Shown: in pieces, positions 33,095-42,181 of the stretch
How positions within the stretch are numbered: position 1 is the stretch's first letter
Layout of the letters: each line of letters begins with the position of its first letter
Source of the DNA: Thermoanaerobaculia bacterium
GTDB lineage: Bacteria > Acidobacteriota > Thermoanaerobaculia > Multivoradales > JAHEKO01
NCBI GenBank assembly: GCA_947259925.1
Contig: CAMYOG010000041.1
Coordinates: 124,001-188,000, forward strand
Direction: 5' to 3'
Length of the DNA: 64,000 bases
Translations under genes and position numbers: made by a program
The notes under the pieces: generated by a model
Seen by the model: only the letters and a program-made list of their open reading frames with translations
Told to the model about the DNA's origin: nothing
Database searches by the model: none

Positions 33095-34597
33095 CTACTG
33101 CGGCGGTAGCGTCCGGAAGCGGTCCAGGACCTTGGGATCCTTGCGCAGGCGCGTCCACTGGCCGACGAAGATGAGCGTCGCGGCCAGCATCACCAGCACC
33201 CAGAGCCAGGTCGAATGGAGGTACCACGCGTCGAGGTCGGCCGCCAGGTCCTTCGAGATGTGGACCAGGAGGTAGATCAGGAGTAGCACGGCTCCGGCGA
33301 CCCCGACGGCGACTCGCAGGGCGGGGCTCTTGAACAGACTGACCCTGGCCGCGATCTCTGGATTGCGCGTCGGCAGCAGCGCGATCGACAGACACATCAA
33401 CAGGAAATTGACCAGCATCGAGGTGACCAGCAGGTCGACTCCGAGGAAGAAGTCGCCGGCGAAGTGGCAGCCGAGGATGCTGAGCGAGGCCATCCCGCTG
33501 CTCAGGACGATGGCGACCCATGGGCTGTGGTAGCGCTGACTGATGGTGGTGACGAACCCGGGGAAGATGCCGTCCTCGGCCCAGGCGAACATCAGGCGCG
33601 AGACCCCCAGCAGCATCGCGGGCAGATCGTTGATCAGGGCGATCGCCGCGCCGGCGACGATGATCACGGTCCAGCCCGGGCTGAGCAGGTAGCCGAGCAG
33701 GCCGGGGGCGGTCAGATCCTCGGTGGCCGCGCGCTCGGCGACGTACTGCCACGGCACGGCGTGGTACATCGCCGCGGTGAAGAGCACGTAGAACGCGCCG
33801 ACAGTCAGGATGGTGATCGCGATCGCCAGCGGCAGGTTGCGGCTGGGTCGCTTGGCCTCGCCGCCCGCCTGGGCGATCGCGTCGAAACCGATGAAGCTCG
33901 AGAAGAGGAGGACGGATGCCGCCAGGAAAGCGGTCAGATCGAACGAGCTCTCGGAGGCCGCGATCGTGACGCCGTCGCGAGCCAGCACCGCCGCTTCGAA
34001 GTCGGCGTGATCGAACGAGAACCCCGAGAAGATCACCACCGAGCCGCAGGCGAACATCAGGACCATCAGCGGGACGAGCGTCCGCTCGTAGATCTTCAGG
34101 CCGAGCAGGTTGACGCCGGTGAAGATCCAGATGAACGCCAGCGCCACACCGACGCGCACCGGGCCGCGCATCAAGGTCTCGGCGACGTCCGGGTAGCCGG
34201 TCGCGGCCGCTATGTCGCGCACGAACGGGACGACCAGGTAGGCGACCACACCCATCGCGATGCTCAGGCCGAACCACTGCGAGAAGCTGGCGACGAAGCC
34301 GAGATAGGGGTTTAGGACGCGGCTGGCGTAGATGTAGGAGCCGCCTGCGCGCGGCATCGCCGAGGCGAGCATGGCGTAGGCGAAGGCGGCCAGGAGCGCC
34401 GGCACGACCGCCAGCAGGTACGCGGGGAGAACGTACGGTCCGATCCCCGGCACGCTCCGCTGGACCATCAACGGGATCACGTTGATCGCGGCGCCCATCA
34501 TCGCGCAGATGCCGGTGGCGACGAGGCCGAGGAGCCCCATCTCGCGCGTCAGCGTCGGCGCCGAGGCCGGTCGCCGGTGATCGTTGGCGGTGCCCAT
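33095..34597 (-). CDS. APC-superfamily amino acid permease
   Basis: 500 aa from the ATG at 34597; an upstream TTG (34630) would add 11 unsupported residues. About 12 membrane segments. The first helix carries the broken-helix GLVATGICAMMGAAINVIP and PAYLLAVVPALLAAFAYAMLASAMPRAGGSYIY, here shortened; both are APC landmarks. Later FSSFIGFDAIAQAGGEAKRPSRNLP is the conserved TM6 to loop region. It probably exchanges or takes up an amino acid or polyamine; the specificity is unknown. It is separated from yceI upstream by an intrinsic terminator, so it is its own transcript. Confidence 0.9.
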   Translation of the reverse strand: MGTANDHRRPASAPTLTREMGLLGLVATGICAMMGAAINVIPLMVQRSVPGIGPYVLPAYLLAVVPALLAAFAYAMLASAMPRAGGSYIYASRVLNPYLGFVASFSQWFGLSIAMGVVAYLVVPFVRDIAAATGYPDVAETLMRGPVRVGVALAFIWIFTGVNLLGLKIYERTLVPLMVLMFACGSVVIFSGFSFDHADFEAAVLARDGVTIAASESSFDLTAFLAASVLLFSSFIGFDAIAQAGGEAKRPSRNLPLAIAITILTVGAFYVLFTAAMYHAVPWQYVAERAATEDLTAPGLLGYLLSPGWTVIIVAGAAIALINDLPAMLLGVSRLMFAWAEDGIFPGFVTTISQRYHSPWVAIVLSSGMASLSILGCHFAGDFFLGVDLLVTSMLVNFLLMCLSIALLPTRNPEIAARVSLFKSPALRVAVGVAGAVLLLIYLLVHISKDLAADLDAWYLHSTWLWVLVMLAATLIFVGQWTRLRKDPKVLDRFRTLPPQ

Positions 34598-34636
34598 GCG
34601 GAGGAGCGCCGAGACTATCGCAGCGGGCAAAGAAAG

Positions 34637-34665
34637 AGCCGGAGCGCCACCGGGCGTCTCCGGCT
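34637..34665 (-). terminator. Rho-independent terminator after the YceI gene
   Basis: AGCCGGAG pairs with CTCCGGCT and encloses a CGCC/GGCG inner stem with a 4-base loop and one bulged base. On the minus strand the hairpin is followed by CTTTCTTTG. It lies 23 bases after the yceI-like stop codon. Confidence 0.85.
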
Positions 34666-34687
34666 GGTGCCAGGGATCGGATCGGCG

Positions 34688-35311
34688 TCAGCGCAGGTGT
34701 GCTTCCACCAGGATCTCCACCTCGACCTCGCCGCCTACGACCAGCGTGGCGGCCCAGTTGCCGGTGCCGACGCCGAAGTCGCCCCGGTCGAGAGTGGTCG
34801 TCGCCCGGAAGCTGGCGATGCGGGTGGCGCCGCCGAGCATCTCCTGCATCTGCTCGGGTATGTCCTGGACGCCGAGCAGGGTGATCGGGAGCTCGATCTC
34901 CTTGGAGACGCCCTTGATGGTCAGCGGGCCGGTGGCGATCAGCTGTCCGTCGCCCACCGCACGCACCGAGGAGCTGGTGAAGGTGATCTGGTCGTGCTCG
35001 TCGACGCCGAAGAAGTCGCCGGAGCGCAAGTGCCCGTCGCGCCGCTCGTTGCGGGTGTTGATGCTGGCGACCGGGATGGCCACGGCGACGCTGCTCGCCG
35101 CCGGGTTGTCCGCGTCGTACTGGAGATCGATCTCGAACTGATCGAAGCTCCCCGAGACCGGCGTGAAGAAGTGCGTCACCTGGAAGTTGATCTCGGTATG
35201 CCCGCTGTCGACGTTCCAGGTCGAGGCGGCGGCGGGTGCCGGTCCGGCAGCCGCGATCGACACGACCGCGACGGCGATCAAGAGGGTGGAGCGGGTGGTA
35301 GTCAAAGACAT
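34688..35311 (-). CDS. YceI family periplasmic protein
   Basis: 207 aa, signal peptide (LLIAVAVVSIAAAGPAPAAA) and a lipocalin-like YceI domain: WNVDSGHTEINFQVTHF at the start, GSFDQFEIDLQYD, RSGDFFGVDEHDQITFTS, LTIKGVSKEIELPI. The family binds polyprenoid or amphiphilic ligands in the periplasm. An excellent AAAGGAGG ribosome site precedes the ATG. A clear terminator follows. The nearest upstream gene is the DUF6174-like gene of the exporter cluster, 84 bases away. The ligand is unknown. Confidence 0.93.
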   Translation of the reverse strand: MSLTTTRSTLLIAVAVVSIAAAGPAPAAASTWNVDSGHTEINFQVTHFFTPVSGSFDQFEIDLQYDADNPAASSVAVAIPVASINTRNERRDGHLRSGDFFGVDEHDQITFTSSSVRAVGDGQLIATGPLTIKGVSKEIELPITLLGVQDIPEQMQEMLGGATRIASFRATTTLDRGDFGVGTGNWAATLVVGGEVEVEILVEAHLR

Positions 35312-35395
35312 GGTCGGGTCCTCCTTTGTAGGCCTGATTGACTCGACACCGGGTCCGGTGCCTTCTCGGTGTACGTGCGAGTCGGCCGCGCGAGA

Positions 35396-35917
35396 TTACA
35401 CCGGTGGCTGCGGCGACACCGGGGCCGCCGCCGGTTCATCCGCGCTGAAGCTCGAGACTCGCCACTCGACGTCGTTGAGCGAGCCCATGATGTGCCGGTA
35501 GAAGTAGCTCGGATAGCCCCAGCTGGGGTCGAAGCGCGCGAGCAGCGCGACCTTGCCGGCGCCGAGCGTCCGCTGCGGATCGGCGGCGTTGGCGATCTCG
35601 GCCGCCAGGACGTCGAACAGCCCCTCGACCGACCAGTACTCCCACGAGGATGCGGGCGCTTCGATCCCGCCCGTGGTCATGGTGACCACGCGGCCATTGC
35701 GGACGACCACGGTGCGAACCTCGCTCAGGGCGCCGCGCATCTCGAGCTCCATGGTGTAGGACGCCGGCGCCTGGCTCTCCCAGACCTCACGTGCCTCGGC
35801 CAGCCGCTCGGCGGTCAGCTCCTCGGCCCGGTCCCTGCCGAGTAGCAGGAGCCCGGCGCCGGCGCCGATCACGAACGCCGCCACCAGCCAGGCCGGGCGA
35901 CGGAGGTTGCGTGGCAT
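35396..35917 (-). CDS. DUF6174-like membrane-anchored protein
   Basis: 173 aa. An N-terminal membrane anchor (LVAAFVIGAGAGLLLLG) is followed by a small alpha/beta domain with VWESQAPASYTMELEMRG, VVRNGRVVTM, YWSVEGLFDVL and SWGYPSYFYRHI, the pattern I know from DUF6174 proteins. It starts 17 bases after the second ABC transporter gene ends and may belong to the export operon as an accessory. Its position outside the cytoplasm is inferred from the anchor. Function unknown. Confidence 0.7.
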   Translation of the reverse strand: MPRNLRRPAWLVAAFVIGAGAGLLLLGRDRAEELTAERLAEAREVWESQAPASYTMELEMRGALSEVRTVVVRNGRVVTMTTGGIEAPASSWEYWSVEGLFDVLAAEIANAADPQRTLGAGKVALLARFDPSWGYPSYFYRHIMGSLNDVEWRVSSFSADEPAAAPVSPQPPV

Positions 35918-35933
35918 CGCGCTCCGGACCCGC

Positions 35934-38081
35934 TCAGGGATGTGCCACGACCATAAGCGTCGGAGCCCGACTCAGCACGTACTCGAGCGAGCGGTTGAGG
36001 GTCTCCGGATCGAGGGCCGCGAAGCTCTCGTCGAACAGCACCAGCTCGGCTCTCTGCAACAGGGCGCGCGCGATGTAGAGGCGGCTCTTCTCGCCGTGCG
36101 AGAGTTGCCAACCCGACTCGCCGACCATCTGCAGGAGCCCGGCGGGCATCCGGTCGAGGAGCTCGCCCAGGCCGAGTGCCCGGCAGACCTCCTCGGCCTC
36201 CTGGAGGTCGGCGGCACGAGCCGGCCACTCCCGGCCCATCAGCAGGTTGAACGCCAGGGTCTCGGTGAAGACGTGGTTTTCGTGAAACTGGGGGGCAGCC
36301 GCGGTTCGGCGCCGCCAGCCCCAGTCGCCCAACGACTGCCGATCCAGGCCGCCGAGCAGCAGAAGCCCGGCGTCCGGCTTGCGCAGGCCGACCAGGAGCG
36401 CGGCGAAGGTCGACTTGCCGCTCCCCGAAGGCCCCTCCAGCAGGAGTCGATCGCCGACCGAGATCGAAAGGTCGCATCCCTTGAGAACCGGCTCCGGCCG
36501 GTCGCGGTAGCGGAAGGTCAGCTCGCGCGCCTCGAGCAGGCGCCCCTCACGGGTCGGCTCGGCGGACTCGCCGCGCGCCGCCAGGCCGGGGGGGACCCGC
36601 ATCTTGGGACGCGCCGCGGCGTGGAAGAGCGGTGCGACGTTGCCCCACGAGACGATCGCCTCGGCCAGGTCCGCGAGGCCGCGTACCAGCTTCCAGAACG
36701 CCTTGTAGGCGAACAGGACGCCGCCGATGCCGACCGCCAGCAGTCCGGTCGAGATGTCGCCGGCGGTGAACGCCGGGATCAGGCAGGCGATGCCGACGAT
36801 CAGCCAGCCCCGCGGGATCAGGCTCTTCAACAGGACGGCGCTCCGGTCCATCTCGCGCGACCGGTCCAAATAGCCCTCCACCGCCTGATCCTCGTCCTCG
36901 TGCCAGTCGTCGGGTCGCTCCTGCGCCAGCCGCGTGCGATGACCGACCATCTTCTCGACCAGCTCGTGGGTGATGGCCAGCCGCGAGCCGGTCCACTGCC
37001 GGCGCGCCGCCAGGTAGCGCCACCAGAGCCAGCCCGCGAGCGCGGTCCAGCCGACCAGCACCAGGCCGTGGAACCAGCCGGCCGCGCCGCCGATCAGGAT
37101 CGGCAGCGCCAACAGCAGCTCGACACAGGCGATCAGGCCGACGTGCCCTCCGGTCAGCACCAGCGACTCGACCGCTTCGGAATCGATCACCCGGCCGAGG
37201 AACTGGCCGACGCCCTGATGCCGGATCTCCTCCGGCTCGAGCCGCAACGCGCCTTCGAGAAGTCGTCGCTTGAGCAGGGCTCCGGCGCCCGTGGTCAGAC
37301 GCGCAAGCAGCCAGTGCTCGGCGACCCGGAACGGGGTAGTGCTGAGCAGGAGGAGCGCCCAGATCAACGCCAGATCCTGATCGAGGCGTCCCTGCAGCAC
37401 GGCCCTGCCGAGGACCCACCAGGAGGAGAGGAGGAGCACCTGTTGGATCAGATGGGCGAGCACGCCACCGGCGGCGAGTCGGCGGAGGCCGGCCGCCTTT
37501 GCCTGTTTCATGAACGGGCTGCCCGCAGGCTGGCGGAGGAGCCAGCAGCCCTCGACCGGCCAGGGCCCGAGCAGCTCGCGTAGGATCGCTCGGCGCGCCC
37601 GCCCACGCCGACTCCCCTCGACGCCTGCGCGTTCGAGGACGGCGTCGACATCGGCGACTCGCTGCTCCTCGACCCCGCGCGCCAGAACGCCACGGAGCAT
37701 TTCGACGTCGATCTTGTGCCGGCGATGATCCGGACCGAGCAGGACGACGCTCTCCCGGCCGGTACCGACCACCAGGGCGAATCGCTCGGCGCCGTCGAGA
37801 TCGAGCTGCAGAACCGCCGGGGCCGCCTTGCGTAGGAACTCCTCGAGCTCGCCATAAAGCGCCATGATCGGCTCGCAGTCGAGGCGCAGCCACTCGACGG
37901 CCTCCTCGATCCAGTCACTGACCGAAGGTGCGCCGGGCTCACCCAGGGTGCGAGGCGGGCGCGGCAGCTCGGCGGGATGGCGCTCGAGGCCACTCACTCT
38001 CGCCAGGGTCTCCAGCGCCTCTCCGAGACGCTCTCGCGGCCAGACCGCCGCCGCCAGGGGGGCGTGCTCGGCGGCGGTCAC
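35934..38081 (-). CDS. NHLM-type ABC exporter, ATP-binding subunit with degenerate peptidase-like N-terminus
   Basis: 715 aa. Residues 1-200 resemble a C39-like domain without a catalytic Cys (PAVLQLDLDGAERFALVVGTG). A six-helix membrane domain follows (about 230-470), then an ATPase with Walker A GPSGSGKST, signature LSHGEKSRLYIARALL, Walker B LVLFDESF and the switch His in LMVVAHP. The protein ends right after that His, so the usual tail is missing. It overlaps the C39-ABC gene by four bases (GTGA) and probably forms a heteromeric exporter with it, as in NHLM bacteriocin systems (TIGR03797-type partner). The ATP site looks competent. Confidence 0.85.
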   Translation of the reverse strand: MTAAEHAPLAAAVWPRERLGEALETLARVSGLERHPAELPRPPRTLGEPGAPSVSDWIEEAVEWLRLDCEPIMALYGELEEFLRKAAPAVLQLDLDGAERFALVVGTGRESVVLLGPDHRRHKIDVEMLRGVLARGVEEQRVADVDAVLERAGVEGSRRGRARRAILRELLGPWPVEGCWLLRQPAGSPFMKQAKAAGLRRLAAGGVLAHLIQQVLLLSSWWVLGRAVLQGRLDQDLALIWALLLLSTTPFRVAEHWLLARLTTGAGALLKRRLLEGALRLEPEEIRHQGVGQFLGRVIDSEAVESLVLTGGHVGLIACVELLLALPILIGGAAGWFHGLVLVGWTALAGWLWWRYLAARRQWTGSRLAITHELVEKMVGHRTRLAQERPDDWHEDEDQAVEGYLDRSREMDRSAVLLKSLIPRGWLIVGIACLIPAFTAGDISTGLLAVGIGGVLFAYKAFWKLVRGLADLAEAIVSWGNVAPLFHAAARPKMRVPPGLAARGESAEPTREGRLLEARELTFRYRDRPEPVLKGCDLSISVGDRLLLEGPSGSGKSTFAALLVGLRKPDAGLLLLGGLDRQSLGDWGWRRRTAAAPQFHENHVFTETLAFNLLMGREWPARAADLQEAEEVCRALGLGELLDRMPAGLLQMVGESGWQLSHGEKSRLYIARALLQRAELVLFDESFAALDPETLNRSLEYVLSRAPTLMVVAHP

Positions 38082-40792
38082 GAGCGCCCCCCGGGCCGGC
38101 CGTCCTCGATCAGCGTTCCCCGTTCGATCCGTAGACGGCGCCAGCTCGAATTGGACCAGATCCGGTTCCAGACCTCTTCTTCGGCGCGCAGCATCCGGCG
38201 GTAGGGCCCCTCACGGGACGCGAGCTCGTCGGGGTGGCCGTCCTCGACGATGCGGCCGCCGTCCATGACCAGCACGCGCTCGAATCGCCGCGTCTCGCCG
38301 ACGTCGTGGGTCACGCACAGCAGGGTGGCGTCGCGCCAGTGGCGACGCGCGCGCGCCAGCAGCTCGGTACGCTGCGCGCGCGCCAGACCGCGGAACGGCT
38401 CGTCGAGGATGGCGAGCCGGACTCCCTGGCGGAAGAGTCCGCGCCCCAGACGGACCCGTTGACCCTCGCCCCCCGAAACCAGGCCCCCGCACTCGCCGAG
38501 CTCGGTCTGCAGCCCGTCCGGCAGCTTTTCCATGACCCCGACCAGATCGGCCTGATCGATGACCGTGCCGATCTCCTGCGCACGTCCCTCGTCCTCGCCG
38601 TAGGTCAGATTGCGAAGCAGGGATCGGTTCCAGATCTGCACCTCCGGATCGATCCAGGCGGTGTCGCGTCGGAGTCGAGCGAGAACCTCGGGGTCGAGTG
38701 GCGAGCCGTCGATCACGACGCTGCCGGTCGCCGGGCGGTGCCAGCCGAGCAGCAGACCGACCAGGCTCGACTTGCCGGCTCCCGACGGCCCGACGATGGC
38801 GACGTGACTGCCCGCCTCGACCTCGAGGTCGATTCCCGACAGCAGCGTGTGGCCGCCGGCGCGCACCTCGGCGGCCGCGATCGAGATCTCGACGCCCGAA
38901 CGATCGTCGCCGGGGTCGGTGCCCAGCTCGTCGGCGACCGCCTCCTCGCGCGCGCCGAGCGGCTCCAGCAGGCGCAGTGCGACGTTTCGATAGGTCGGAT
39001 ACTGGTGCGCCAGCAGCAGCGACGCGAGTCTCCCGAGGGCGAACAGATTGAGGCTCCAGAAAACCAGCAGCAGCACGCCGGTGCCGTGCCCCCGCGCGCC
39101 CACGAACCGGAAGAGCAGGAGCGCGATCAGCAGGAGTAGGACGACGTGCAGGACGGCGTCGAGAACGACTACCGTCCGCTCGCGCCCCAGGTGCGCTTTC
39201 GCCCATTCGACCAGCAGGCTCTCGTGCTCGCGCCGGACGGCACGCTCCGCGGTGTGGGTGCGTAGCGGCACCAGGCCTAGCAGTCCGCTCAGATAGAACC
39301 GCCCGAGACCGCCGAGATGATTGCGCACCCGCAGGTCGCGCTCCTGGAGCACCGGCATCGCCACCAGCGGCAGGCCGATCGCCGCGGCGGCGATCAGGAT
39401 CGCGATCGGTGCCCCGCCGGGGTCGATCCAGATGATGCCGGCGGTGGTCATCAGCAGCTCGAGCATCGCCCGTGAGACCCCCTCGGCGAGCTCCGGAAAG
39501 AGTCGCAGCTTGTGGACGCTGTGCGAACGCTCCGCCATGTCCGAGCTCAGCCGGCTGTGGAAGTAGCGGTCACTCAAGCGAGGGACCTTCTCGAGAAAGG
39601 CGAGACGCAGGCGCGATTCGAGCTGGCGTCCCAGCCGCAGCACGCCCTGGGAGATCGGCAGATCGACCAGCAGCATGCCGATCAGGAACGCGAGCAGCAC
39701 CAGGCCGCCGGTCAGGCGCTGATTGGCGGTGCCGAGCTCGTTGCCGAGGTCGAAGAAGCCGCGGAAGAGCAGGGCTTCGAAGACCAGGCCGCCGGCGGCG
39801 AGCACCATCAGGGCGAGGATCGCCGCCGACGCCAGCACCCCCTCGCGGCCGAAGAAGCGGAGCAGCTCGCGCCCTGGGCGCGGGCTCTCCTCGGTGAGGG
39901 CCGCCGCCAGCTCGGGCGACATGGAGCGGGCGCGCTCGGCTACCGAAGCCTCGGCGGGCGCTTCCGGCTCCACCGGCACCCGGTCCTTGATCCGTACCAG
40001 GACGGCGCCACGGAGGAGCAGCTCTGGCTCCGGGCCGCCGTCACTCTCGGGGGCGTCAGGCTCGGGGGGGCTCGAGACCGACCAGAAACCGGGTGGTATC
40101 GGCGACTCGTCCGATCCGTCTCGAGAGGTCTCGAAGAAGCTCTCGAGCACCCGCGCGGTGGTGCCGCCAGCGCGCAGACCGCCGGAGTCGATCAGGCTCT
40201 GCGCCATCCGCGTCGACGCGTCGAGAGCGGCCAGTGAGCGCCAGCTCGGGTCGTCCATGGCACTGTCGATGAGCGACCGCAGGCGCCTGCCGGCGACCCC
40301 GGTCGCCCTGAGGCGCGCATCGAGGGCCGCCAGGTTCTCCTCACCCCGCGCCCACTCGTGCCAGGCGGCCCGCGGTACTCGCTGCTGGTGGATGTACAGC
40401 TGGGAGAGCAGGGCGTCGTGGGACGGCCAGCGGCGGCCGGTGGCCGGATCCATCAGCTGGACGAAGCGCCCGAAGGTGCGCCAGACGATGACGAAGTGGG
40501 TCAGGCCGGCCGGCTGCCGGACCACGACCATCGCCGGTAGCGCTCGGGCGCCGGCCAGGAGGAGGTGGTCGGCAGGCAGCATCACCTGCTCCGCGGGCAG
40601 CCCGAGCTCGCAGGCGACCTCCTCGATGGTGTCGATCGACGTGCCGTCGAGGTCGGTCTGGCACGCCTCGCGCAGCCGGCCGTACGAGGCCGAGATGCCG
40701 TAACCCTCCAGCAGGCACTTCAGGCAGGCCGGGCCACAGTCGGTGGCCGAGGTCTGGACCGTCTCTGGAACCAGGAACTGGCGACGCCTCAC
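38078..40792 (-). CDS. C39 peptidase-containing ABC exporter (NHLM-type maturation transporter)
   Basis: 904 aa. The N-terminal C39 protease, which cuts leader peptides after a double Gly during export, keeps its triad: Cys19 (ATDCGPACL), His99 (LTHFVIV), Asp115 (QLMDPATG). About 170 extra residues precede the six-helix membrane domain (about 310-590). The ATPase has Walker A GPSGAGKSS, signature VSGGEGQRVRLGRGLF, Walker B LAILDEPF and VTHDV. It is about 190 residues longer than standard NHLM peptidase/ABC proteins, mostly by the insert after the protease. GTG start with GGAGG. It lies between the HlyD adaptor and the second ABC. The exported peptide is not identified. Confidence 0.9.
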   Translation of the reverse strand: MRRRQFLVPETVQTSATDCGPACLKCLLEGYGISASYGRLREACQTDLDGTSIDTIEEVACELGLPAEQVMLPADHLLLAGARALPAMVVVRQPAGLTHFVIVWRTFGRFVQLMDPATGRRWPSHDALLSQLYIHQQRVPRAAWHEWARGEENLAALDARLRATGVAGRRLRSLIDSAMDDPSWRSLAALDASTRMAQSLIDSGGLRAGGTTARVLESFFETSRDGSDESPIPPGFWSVSSPPEPDAPESDGGPEPELLLRGAVLVRIKDRVPVEPEAPAEASVAERARSMSPELAAALTEESPRPGRELLRFFGREGVLASAAILALMVLAAGGLVFEALLFRGFFDLGNELGTANQRLTGGLVLLAFLIGMLLVDLPISQGVLRLGRQLESRLRLAFLEKVPRLSDRYFHSRLSSDMAERSHSVHKLRLFPELAEGVSRAMLELLMTTAGIIWIDPGGAPIAILIAAAAIGLPLVAMPVLQERDLRVRNHLGGLGRFYLSGLLGLVPLRTHTAERAVRREHESLLVEWAKAHLGRERTVVVLDAVLHVVLLLLIALLLFRFVGARGHGTGVLLLVFWSLNLFALGRLASLLLAHQYPTYRNVALRLLEPLGAREEAVADELGTDPGDDRSGVEISIAAAEVRAGGHTLLSGIDLEVEAGSHVAIVGPSGAGKSSLVGLLLGWHRPATGSVVIDGSPLDPEVLARLRRDTAWIDPEVQIWNRSLLRNLTYGEDEGRAQEIGTVIDQADLVGVMEKLPDGLQTELGECGGLVSGGEGQRVRLGRGLFRQGVRLAILDEPFRGLARAQRTELLARARRHWRDATLLCVTHDVGETRRFERVLVMDGGRIVEDGHPDELASREGPYRRMLRAEEEVWNRIWSNSSWRRLRIERGTLIEDGRPGGRS

Positions 40793-40819
40793 GCTACGGC
40801 CTCCATGAGCGCGGAGGCA

Positions 40820-41995
40820 CTAGGCTTCGCTTCCGGTGCGGGCCGGTTGGTCCAGCAGCTTGCCGACCGCGCGCATCAGCAGTGCCGCCGGTGACAGCCG
40901 GTCGACCTCCACCTCGACGTTGCCGACCATGCCGTGCTGGAGCTCGATGTTCGTCGGCCGCTCCGGATCGATGTCGAGATCGACGCGGATGCGCCCGTCG
41001 ACGGTCTCGCTGTCGACCACCGCCACGGTCGCCGGGATGGTGCCGAATTGGGTCGACGGGAAGCCGTCAAGTCGCATCCGAGCGTGCTGGCCGCTCCGGA
41101 TCCTGCCGACCGCTTCGGCTGGCTGGTACCAGGCGACGGCACCGATCTGTCCGGAGGGGACGATCCGGGCGAGCTCTTCCCCCGCCTCGACTACCGCTCC
41201 TTGCCCGAGGGTACCGACGCGCGCGAGCGTGCCGCTCGCCGGGGCGCGAATCTGACGCATGCCGACCTCTTGCTCCAGACTGCCGATCTGGGTCTCGATC
41301 GAGGCGATCTCCGCGTCGAGTCCGCCCAGATCGGCCTTGAGCTGCTCGATCGCCGCGTTCCGATCGGCGCTCGCGCTCGCCCGCTCGCGCTCGGTCCGCT
41401 CGGCGCCGGCGCGCAGCGACTGGACCTCTGCCTCGCGCTGCTCGCGTTCCGAGAGGGTCCGGTCGAGCTCCTCGTCCGGCAGCAGGCTCTCCTGGTGCAG
41501 CTTGCGGGCGCGATCTTCGTTGGCGCGCGCGAAAGTGGCGGCGCTCTCGGCCTGTCGCACCTTGAGCTGCGCCTCCTCGGCCATCGCCCGTGACGCCTGG
41601 AGCCAGATCGCCAATGCCTGCCGCTCCTGATCGATGCGGGCGATCAGGTCGTCCTTGCGATTGCGCAGGCCGGTCAGCTCGGCCGCGAGCGAGTCGCGCT
41701 CGCCCTCCTGCTGGAACGTCTCGAGCTCGACCAGCAGGTCGCCCTTGGCGACCCGCTGCCCGCGTTCGATATGCACGGCGACGACCTGGCCGTCTACCGG
41801 CGCATCGACAGAGAAGACCTCGTCCCTGACCTCGGCTCGGGCGTTGTCGCTCACCGCCCACACGGTCACTCCGCCCCAGAAGAACCAAGCGCCCCAGAGG
41901 CTCAACAACAGAGCCGCCACCAGTGCGCGCACCGTCCAGCCGGCCAGCCCGTCGGAGCGGAGAGCGCGCAGCGTGCGTGAGAAGTTGTTGGACAA
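40820..41995 (-). CDS. HlyD-family periplasmic adaptor (membrane fusion protein)
   Basis: 391 aa. One N-terminal membrane helix (ALVAALLLSLWGAWFFWGG), a split biotinyl/lipoyl domain (FSVDAPVDGQVVAVHIERGQRVAKGDLLVEL, shown by its parts VDGQV, GQRV, LLVEL; returning at IRAPASGTLARVG), and a long coiled-coil hairpin of about 150 residues rich in Glu, Arg and Ala. Such proteins link inner-membrane ABC exporters to the outer membrane. It is the first gene of the NHLM-type operon. The likely start is a TTG with no good ribosome site; a hairpin lies in the leader. No TolC-like partner is in the window. Confidence 0.9.
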   Translation of the reverse strand: MSNNFSRTLRALRSDGLAGWTVRALVAALLLSLWGAWFFWGGVTVWAVSDNARAEVRDEVFSVDAPVDGQVVAVHIERGQRVAKGDLLVELETFQQEGERDSLAAELTGLRNRKDDLIARIDQERQALAIWLQASRAMAEEAQLKVRQAESAATFARANEDRARKLHQESLLPDEELDRTLSEREQREAEVQSLRAGAERTERERASASADRNAAIEQLKADLGGLDAEIASIETQIGSLEQEVGMRQIRAPASGTLARVGTLGQGAVVEAGEELARIVPSGQIGAVAWYQPAEAVGRIRSGQHARMRLDGFPSTQFGTIPATVAVVDSETVDGRIRVDLDIDPERPTNIELQHGMVGNVEVEVDRLSPAALLMRAVGKLLDQPARTGSEA

Positions 41996-42049
41996 GATCG
42001 CTCGGCCGCGCCCGTGCGCGGTCTCCAGAGAATACCTGAAGGCAGAAGA

Positions 42050-42074
42050 GGCAGCCCTCCTGGCACGGGCTGCC
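42050..42074 (-). repeat. Hairpin in the leader of the export operon
   Basis: GGCAGCCC/GGGCTGCC arms (8 bp, perfect) with a 9-base loop, about 55 bases before the HlyD start. On the minus strand it is followed by CTCTTCTGCCTTC, so it could act as an attenuator or a leaky terminator. Confidence 0.5.
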
Positions 42075-42181
42075 CGGTTCTGTCCGCTCCTGCTACCTGC
42101 TAACGCGAGGAAACCGATCGAGAGTGATCAGCGGGTTGTCCAGAGTATCAGGAAACGCCTACGGTTTCCGTCTCCTTCGAC

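Noticed and set aside
35907-37583. 558-codon plus-strand frame opposite the second ABC gene
   Set aside because: It is antisense to conserved ABC motifs and has Gln/Arg/Glu-rich low complexity.
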